Shown here: piece after piece, positions 15,401 through 19,156 of the stretch | Layout of the letters: every line of letters begins with the position of its first letter | How positions within the stretch are numbered: the stretch's first letter is position 1 | Assembly: GCA_029565415.1 (NCBI GenBank) | Contig: JAKQOH010000090.1 | Coordinates: 1-19,156 of the forward strand | Origin: Candidatus Rifleibacteriota bacterium | Lineage (GTDB): Bacteria; Riflebacteria; Ozemobacteria; Ozemobacterales; Ozemobacteraceae | Reading direction: 5' to 3' | DNA: 19,156 nt | Notes under the pieces: model-generated | Databases searched by the model: none | Told to the model about the DNA's origin: nothing | Seen by the model: the letters and a program-made list of their open reading frames with translations, nothing else | Translations under genes and position numbers: made by a program

Positions 15401-15521
15401 GCTGCGCGAGTCGCCCTTCTGCCCGATCTGGCTCCGGGCCGCCTCTCTCGAGGAGGCCGAGCGGAACGGCGTGACCGCCGATCCCTCCCTGTTCGTCCCG
15501 GCAAGTCTGAAGGGGCGCTGA
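12426..15521 (+). CDS. Four-GAF HD-GYP domain protein (probable cyclic-di-GMP phosphodiesterase)
   Basis: This 1031-residue cytosolic protein ends in an HD-GYP domain, which hydrolyses cyclic di-GMP. The HD pair is in HDVGK at 868-872, and HHHERYDGRGYP at 920-931 is a full HHExxDGxGYP motif, followed by VGARIIMVADSFDA and YRKPL, so it should be active. Before it come four GAF domains, roughly 150-310, 316-475, 480-645 and 649-820, each starting with a predicted helix and having a GxGxxG(W/H/Q)VA-type strand. Residues 1-105 resemble a PocR-like sensory domain (LKAFVQRVFHLSGLHLTVYNERGE), but without its cysteines. There is no membrane segment, so signals are internal. The start GTG 12426 lacks a good ribosome site; AGGA lies 12 bases upstream. 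Earlier starts in this frame were not found. It has no neighbouring diguanylate cyclase. Confidence 0.93.
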   Translation: MVKKIYLEESVDRASLKAFVQRVFHLSGLHLTVYNERGEAVVGEHERVLGGPVEPADLKSFADGGTMMRPDGTSLKVVNLDWRGHLYGAVLIGPYRAADAGSGPDAAGGPSITGVQLEAVTEMIEHFFTQQAEIASEREALRRKEKILSVLEEASNIMNSTLDFQNLLEFLMDIAIDITGATCGALLLKKDKKRYLEVAVARGAYPQEVKKIRVPIGQGVTGWVAKNREPLVIPNVLLEPRYIETPEAIYSEMAVPLTVGDKLIGVIAVDSSEINAFTKDDCTTLNTLASMVTKVLENARLLSSSNQQVREMSNLFAISEKLSERAGEAELLNEVMTDAAAALACNGMSLMLHNGDRDDLYMAASLGLPGELESLRIPVGKGIHGHVAAQRKAVLITDVTHDVSVVKFSFLDHFSRSVLAVPLATKERLVGVLSAYQKKDVSPFTEADEKLLTTIGRLLTSHFENRRLFDDSRRKLEYLTTLYKVSSSVSKTLNIVRLFNMILQQVQDVMDVENCSLMAYDPLRNQLSLDAAIGMPKQLVGHVFVPVGEGIAGWVAQQKQPVLIRDISKDERFANRSGRLEYTTRSVLSVPILHNKSLLGVLNVNNKRSGSAFTEDDLNLLLSISGQISQAIANANLYERTEQQVAELSLIQELGKAINSSLDLDSVLTYFIDMTTRITESDRATLMLYSEDTQELHVQVSRGFDDERIKDVRFRIGEGIAGQAARQRKPLRVSNTGLEPQFKKLALETGPKAVTLISAPLLNRDNLVGVINCERELDKKGPFTVENLDLLDTLASQASVAIENARLYHNLLNVYLETIRALAAAIDAKDSYTHGHSRRVTDLSVALALTMELPRTEVDTIRHAALLHDVGKIGISEQILLKPGRLTDDEFETIKSHPHIGAGILNSIEFLKNVCLIIEHHHERYDGRGYPSNLKADEIPVGARIIMVADSFDAITSCRPYRKPLTFDEAMAEIGRCAGTQFDPRVVAAFTRLRESPFCPIWLRAASLEEAERNGVTADPSLFVPASLKGR

Positions 15522-15551
15522 TTCCGGGACGGGGTATTTCATCAAAAATAT

Positions 15552-15579
15552 TTGACATCGAACAAATCCTTGATACAAT
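15552..15579 (+). promoter_or_regulatory. Near-consensus sigma-70 promoter for the outer-membrane protein
   Basis: Perfect TTGACA (15552-15557), a 16-base spacer and TACAAT (15574-15579), preceded by TGA that forms an extended -10. A start near 15586 gives a leader of about 38 bases to the ATG at 15624. This is the best promoter in the window. Confidence 0.8.
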
Positions 15580-15623
15580 TTCTCCTTCAGAGGGGCATTT
15601 CATTCTTTCGTGGAGGAGAACCC

Positions 15624-16472
15624 ATGATCAAGCGATTCGCGGTCGCCACCCTGATGCTGTGCTGCATGGGCAGCGCGGCCTTCGGCTGGCAGTGGGACAC
15701 CCAGGCTCCGGCCGGTGACCAGAAGGGCAACTTCGGGAAATGGCAGGTTTCCAAGCGACTGAGCGGTTCGATCGGCGCCTGGAGATCCGAACTTCACGGC
15801 GACCTCGACGTCGAAGGGCTCAAGATTGACCTCCAGGGCGACGGGGATTTCAACGACCGTTCCGTCCCGACCCTCCAGCTCGCCTACACGTTGTCGAAAC
15901 GCAGCCGGCTGTGGCTCGAGTACGTTGCCCTCGATCATGACGGGGCGATCACCAAACAGGTCACGTTCGACAACCAGACCTACTCGGCCGGGGCGAAGCT
16001 GAACCTGACCAACCGGTGGTTCGACCTTGGGGGCGCACGTCTTCTCAAGGTCTACGGCGATCCGGCCAAGATCAAGACGGATCCTTCACACATCGAGGTT
16101 CTGTACGGCATCAAGTTCAGCCGGGCCTCGGTCGACGTGGCCGGCACGGACAATCTCGGCACGCAGGTCAGCGACTCGTGGGACGAGTCGTTCCCGATTC
16201 CGTACATCGGCGTCGGCGGGCGGGCCCGGTTCACCGACGCGTTCGGCGTCAACGGCCGTCTGAAGTATCTGTCCGTCAACAGCGGCGGCGACAGCGCCCG
16301 AACGTATGACTACGCGGTCGAGTTCGAGTGGCGGCTCAATCCGCTCACGAAGAACGAGCAGTGGTTCCTCACGGCGGGCTGGCGCGGCTACCTGATCGAC
16401 GGCGAGTCCGACACCAACAGCATCGAGGTCGGGTATCGCGGACCGGTCGTGAGCCTTACCGGCCGCTTCTGA
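15624..16472 (+). CDS. Outer-membrane beta-barrel protein of unknown function
   Basis: A 282-residue exported protein. Residues 1-20 are a signal peptide (MIKRFAVATLMLCCMGSAAFG), with cleavage likely near 18-21. The mature part alternates hydrophobic and polar residues in many short strands with Tyr/Trp girdles (LQLAYTLSKRSRLWLEYVAL, FLTAGWRGYLIDG) and ends in Gly-Arg-Phe, the aromatic C terminus recognised by the Bam machinery. It is probably a barrel of 8-12 strands. No transporter or enzyme signature was found, so the function is unknown. The longer frame from 15552 is rejected because GGAGGAG (15612-15618) sits 5 bases before ATG 15624, which also begins the signal peptide, and because the promoter lies within the longer frame. 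A strong own promoter and terminator make it a single-gene, highly expressed unit. Confidence 0.85.
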   Translation: MIKRFAVATLMLCCMGSAAFGWQWDTQAPAGDQKGNFGKWQVSKRLSGSIGAWRSELHGDLDVEGLKIDLQGDGDFNDRSVPTLQLAYTLSKRSRLWLEYVALDHDGAITKQVTFDNQTYSAGAKLNLTNRWFDLGGARLLKVYGDPAKIKTDPSHIEVLYGIKFSRASVDVAGTDNLGTQVSDSWDESFPIPYIGVGGRARFTDAFGVNGRLKYLSVNSGGDSARTYDYAVEFEWRLNPLTKNEQWFLTAGWRGYLIDGESDTNSIEVGYRGPVVSLTGRF

Positions 16473-16486
16473 TCGGCATTTCCAAC

Positions 16487-16516
16487 GCCCCGCACCGGCT
16501 GGTGCGGGGCTGTTTT
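16487..16516 (+). terminator. Rho-independent terminator after the outer-membrane protein gene
   Basis: GCCCCGCACC (16487-16496) and GGTGCGGGGC (16501-16510) pair perfectly around a GGCT loop, followed by TGTTTT. It lies between two convergent genes and may also serve nadC on the other strand. Confidence 0.9.
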
Positions 16517-16520
16517 CATC

Positions 16521-17384
16521 TCAGCACAGCGTGATCTTCATCGAAATATCGAGGGCGCGGGCGCTGTGGGTGACGGCGCCGACCGAGACGTAATCGACGC
16601 CCGTCGCGGCGGCGGCGGCGATCGTGTCCAGCGTTATGCCGCCGGAAGCCTCGAGGGGAACACGCCCCGCAACGCGGTCGACACAGCGTTTCATACGATC
16701 CGGCGACATGTTGTCGAGCATGATGATGTCGGCACCCGCATCGAGCGCCATCTCGAGCTGTTCGAACGTGGCGACCTCGACCTCGATCTTCACGGCAGGG
16801 CCAACCCGGCCGCGGGCCGCGGCCACGGCGGCGCGGATGTCGCCCCCCATCGCAGTGATGTGATTGTCCTTGAGCATGACCATGTCGAACAGGCCGAACC
16901 GGTGATTGACGCCTCCCCCGGCGCGGACGGCGGCTTTTTCCAGGTCACGCAGGCCCGGCGTTGTCTTGCGGGTGTCGAGCAGCCGGCAGCGGGTTCCCCG
17001 CATGGCGTCGACGAAGGCGCGGGTCAGGGTCGCAACCCCCGACAACCGCTGGACCAGGTTCAGCAAGGTCCGTTCCGAGGTGAGAAGCGTGCCGACGGGG
17101 CCGGTCACCTCGGCAACGACGTCCCCGGGCTTCACGGGCTCCCCGTCGCGAACGAGCAGCTTGACGGCGGCGATTTCCCCCGGTGTCCCGGAGGAACGGC
17201 GGCGGGTCTCGACGGCCCGGACCACGGATTCGATCAGCTCGAGGCCGAAGATGACCCCCGTGCCTTTCGCCATCACCCGGCCGATCGCCTGTCTCGCTGC
17301 CGCCGGTCCGATCGATGCGACGGAAATATCACAGTCGTGCGGCCCAAGATCCTCTGCCAGAAATGCGTCGATGCGGGTGTTCAT
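16521..17384 (-). CDS. nadC: Nicotinate-nucleotide pyrophosphorylase (quinolinate phosphoribosyltransferase)
   Basis: NadC converts quinolinate and PRPP to nicotinate mononucleotide, CO2 and pyrophosphate in de novo NAD synthesis. The 287-residue product has the family's motifs: SERTLLNLVQRLSG from 103, DTRKTTPGLR from 137, RAGGGVNHR at 154-162, MLKDNH near 170-175, EVEV at 201-204, LDNM at 223-226 and EASGGI at 245-250, carrying the quinolinate- and PRPP-binding Arg, Lys and acidic residues. Two adjacent ATGs start the frame (17387 and 17384). GGAGG (17391-17395) is 3 bases from the first and 6 from the second, so 17384 is preferred. It stands without nadA or nadB here and is divergent from the tolC-like gene. 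Confidence 0.95.
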   Translation of the reverse strand: MNTRIDAFLAEDLGPHDCDISVASIGPAAARQAIGRVMAKGTGVIFGLELIESVVRAVETRRRSSGTPGEIAAVKLLVRDGEPVKPGDVVAEVTGPVGTLLTSERTLLNLVQRLSGVATLTRAFVDAMRGTRCRLLDTRKTTPGLRDLEKAAVRAGGGVNHRFGLFDMVMLKDNHITAMGGDIRAAVAAARGRVGPAVKIEVEVATFEQLEMALDAGADIIMLDNMSPDRMKRCVDRVAGRVPLEASGGITLDTIAAAAATGVDYVSVGAVTHSARALDISMKITLC

Positions 17385-17395
17385 CATCAGCCTCC

Positions 17396-17534
17396 GTAAG
17401 TGGGTTCATTCCTCCCATACTACCGCCGAACCCGTCCGTAATCACGCCAAGATGGATATATCTGTTATTATAGTTTACATTCTTTTACGTTTCTTCTCTC
17501 GCATGGCCGAATGGGTCGTGGTACTCTGGCCGGC
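17396..17534. promoter_or_regulatory. AT-rich divergent promoter region of nadC and the tolC-like gene
   Basis: The 139-base spacer turns AT-rich between 17455 and 17490 in otherwise GC-rich DNA. On the minus strand TATAAT (within CTATAATAAC) lies about 85 bases upstream of nadC; on the plus strand TATTAT (17466-17471) and TATAGT (17469-17474) lie upstream of the tolC-like gene. No good -35 fits either, so the individual elements are uncertain. Confidence 0.35.
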
Positions 17535-19058
17535 ATGAACGCATTTTTCTCCAAGAGAACCATCCGCTGGTTCCTCCTTCTGACTGCCGTCCGGCTGGCG
17601 GGAATCGCCACACCTCTCGGTGCCCAGCCCGCATCCGGCCCCTGGACATTGGAACAGTGCCTCGAATACGGGCTGCGCAACCATCCTACGATCCGCAACT
17701 CCGAAGCCGCGGTGAATGCCGCCCAGGCCCGGATCGGGAGCACCCGGAGCGGCATGGGCACGAAGATGAACGTCCAGTCCGCCTTCACCCGCAACCGGCA
17801 GGAGTTCCGGCGCGCCCGGTCCGCGGCCGGTATTTCGGGCAGTGACGATCTGATAGATTCGACATCGAGCAGCGTGACGGTGCGCAAGACGCTCACCGAC
17901 GCGGGGCAGACGTCGGCGAAGCTGAACGCCGCCCGGCGGGATTTCGACGCCACGCGTTCCGCCCGCACCTGGGACGAGGTGACGACCGCCGTCGGGATCA
18001 AGACGGCCTATTACCGGGCTCTCCAGGCGATGGCCCAGGTCGCCGTCCAACGGGATCTGCTCCACAGCTACGAGGTTCACCTCGAAAAAGTGCGGGGGTT
18101 CGTCGATGTGGGCTCCCGGGCGCCCTACGACATCACGAAGGCCCTCGTCGACGTGGCAAACACGAAGGTCGCGGTGATCAAGGCGGAAAGCGAAGCCCGG
18201 AACTTGCTTTCGGCGCTTGCAAAAGCCGTCGGTTTCGAGGGCACGATCGATGTTGCCTCCCAGACCGGGTTTCTGAAGCTCGTCCAGCCGGAGCTCGACA
18301 CGAACCGGATTCTCGAGGAAGCCTTTTCCCGGGCGGATCTCCGCCAGGCGCAGTTCAAGGTCGAGGCGGCCCGGCAGCGGCTGGTCGGGGTGAAACGGGG
18401 CATGAATCCCTCCCTTTCGGGCTCGGCCGGGTATGACTGGAACGGAACGGTCTCGCCCCTCGATCGGAGCTGGAGCGCGGGCTTGCAGCTTTCCATCCCC
18501 GTTCTCGACGGAAAGCTGACGCGCTTCTCCGTGGAAGAGCAGCGCAACGGCCTGGAACAGGCAAAAGCCGCTCTCGATCAGAGCCGTCTGGCGATCCGGG
18601 TCGAGGTCGAAACGGCGATCACCGGTGTTCGCGACGCGTTCCAGCGCCTCGAGGCCTCGGAAATCCTGTTCCGACAGGCCGCCGAGTCCCTCTCGCTGGC
18701 GGAGGGCCGGTTCGATGCCGGGCTCGGCTCCCCGATCGAGATCACCGACGCGCGCGCGGCGTACTCGTCGGCCCGCGGAAGCCATGTCACGGCCTATTAC
18801 GACAGTCTCATCGCCCTCGCCAATCTGGACCGCGCCCTCGGCCTCCTTCCTCCCGAAGTGGGCGGGGTTTCGGCCTGGACGACCGGGGCGGTCACGGACG
18901 AGACCGTCTCGGAATCCGACATCGCCTCGTTCCCGCCGGTCCTGTCGGCAAGCGAGGCGGCAGAACTTCCCGAGGAGTCTCCGGCGACGGGAACGGTTCC
19001 CGTTCCCCCGGATGCCTCCATCCCATCCCCCGAAGAAGATGACGGAGCGGACGAATGA
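17535..19058 (+). CDS. TolC-family outer-membrane efflux/secretion channel
   Basis: This 507-residue protein is a TolC-like channel, which forms a trimeric outer-membrane exit duct for efflux pumps or type I secretion. After a signal peptide (residues 1 to about 31, with Arg/Lys then a hydrophobic core and an LGAQ cleavage site) comes WTLEQCLEYGLRNHP, the standard opening of outer-membrane efflux domains. Two long alpha-helical coiled repeats follow, including LRQAQFKVEAARQRL and LAEGRFDAGLGSPIEITDA, the second typical of the second repeat. About 65 C-terminal residues are an acidic Pro/Ser-rich tail unusual for the family. ATG 17535 is chosen over an in-frame ATG at 17511 because it starts the signal peptide cleanly; neither has a good ribosome site. 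Its stop overlaps the next gene's ATG, so it works with that adaptor. The substrate is unknown. Confidence 0.92.
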   Translation: MNAFFSKRTIRWFLLLTAVRLAGIATPLGAQPASGPWTLEQCLEYGLRNHPTIRNSEAAVNAAQARIGSTRSGMGTKMNVQSAFTRNRQEFRRARSAAGISGSDDLIDSTSSSVTVRKTLTDAGQTSAKLNAARRDFDATRSARTWDEVTTAVGIKTAYYRALQAMAQVAVQRDLLHSYEVHLEKVRGFVDVGSRAPYDITKALVDVANTKVAVIKAESEARNLLSALAKAVGFEGTIDVASQTGFLKLVQPELDTNRILEEAFSRADLRQAQFKVEAARQRLVGVKRGMNPSLSGSAGYDWNGTVSPLDRSWSAGLQLSIPVLDGKLTRFSVEEQRNGLEQAKAALDQSRLAIRVEVETAITGVRDAFQRLEASEILFRQAAESLSLAEGRFDAGLGSPIEITDARAAYSSARGSHVTAYYDSLIALANLDRALGLLPPEVGGVSAWTTGAVTDETVSESDIASFPPVLSASEAAELPEESPATGTVPVPPDASIPSPEEDDGADE

Positions 19059-19156
19059 AATACGGTTGTATAGTCATTGCTATAATAACACTCCTCGGCC
19101 TTGTCGGAGGCGGCTGGTATTGGTACAAGCAGCAGAACGCGCCCCCGACCTGGAAT
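19055..19156 (+). CDS. Probable membrane-fusion (HlyD/MacA-type) adaptor protein, 3' partial
   Basis: An ATG at 19055 overlaps the TGA of the tolC-like gene (ATGA), and the frame stays open for 34 codons to the window end. The translation is a single membrane helix (IVIAIITLLGLVGGGWYWY) with one Lys ahead of it, then KQQNAPPTWN. That is how inner-membrane-anchored periplasmic adaptors of RND and MacAB pumps begin, and they usually stand beside tolC. GGAG lies about 9 bases upstream. The assignment is inferred from position and the N-terminal helix only. Codons in the first part are AT-rich. Confidence 0.65.
   Translation, partial: MKYGCIVIAIITLLGLVGGGWYWYKQQNAPPTWN

Overview
The window looks like a stretch of chromosome from a GC-rich, Gram-negative bacterium, probably an uncultured anaerobe or fermenter. 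An outer-membrane beta-barrel protein and a TolC-type exporter imply a second membrane. A large single-chain pyruvate:ferredoxin oxidoreductase implies low-potential anaerobic pyruvate metabolism. Glutamine synthetase I, NadC and PcrA are housekeeping genes of no strong phylum signature. The phylum cannot be fixed from the sequence alone. The gene style and the intergenic repeats resemble metagenome-derived lineages such as Riflebacteria, but this is a guess. No tRNA, rRNA, CRISPR array, transposase or phage gene was seen.

Layout. 1-1730: C-terminal half of pyruvate:ferredoxin oxidoreductase, closed by a strong terminator. 1927-5264: a two-gene operon of a multi-pass GT-C-like membrane protein and an overlapping UbiB/ABC1 atypical kinase. 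5265-5438: a short convergent spacer with two GC-rich palindromes and a repeat remnant. 5439-6431 (minus): a PfkB sugar or nucleoside kinase with its own promoter. 6432-6909: a repeat-bearing spacer and the likely glnA promoter. 6910-8346: type I glutamine synthetase, followed by a long hairpin. 8449-12356: a probable operon of a free-standing intein-like Hint protein, PcrA/UvrD helicase and a membrane-anchored carbohydrate-binding (CBM48-like) protein. 12426-15521: a 1031-residue protein with four GAF domains and an HD-GYP domain. 15624-16472: an outer-membrane beta-barrel protein with a near-consensus sigma-70 promoter and a strong terminator. 16521-17384 (minus): nadC. 17535-19156: tolC-like gene overlapping the start of a probable membrane-fusion (HlyD/MacA-type) protein cut by the window end.

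The most unusual object is the ORF at 8449-9585. Its two ends match the two halves of a Hint (intein) fold, and its overall order matches, as I remember them, the inteins that interrupt UvrD/PcrA helicases in other bacteria. Here it is not inside the helicase. It starts at the residue where an intein would have Cys1, lacks the C-terminal His-Asn, and lies directly upstream of an intact pcrA with a 17-base overlap. It therefore looks like a splicing-dead intein relative kept as a separate gene beside its former host gene. Other points worth a look are the PcrA-linked glycogen-binding-like protein, the four-GAF HD-GYP receptor with a PocR-like N terminus, two families of intergenic repeats, and sparse AT-rich codon patches in otherwise GC-rich genes.
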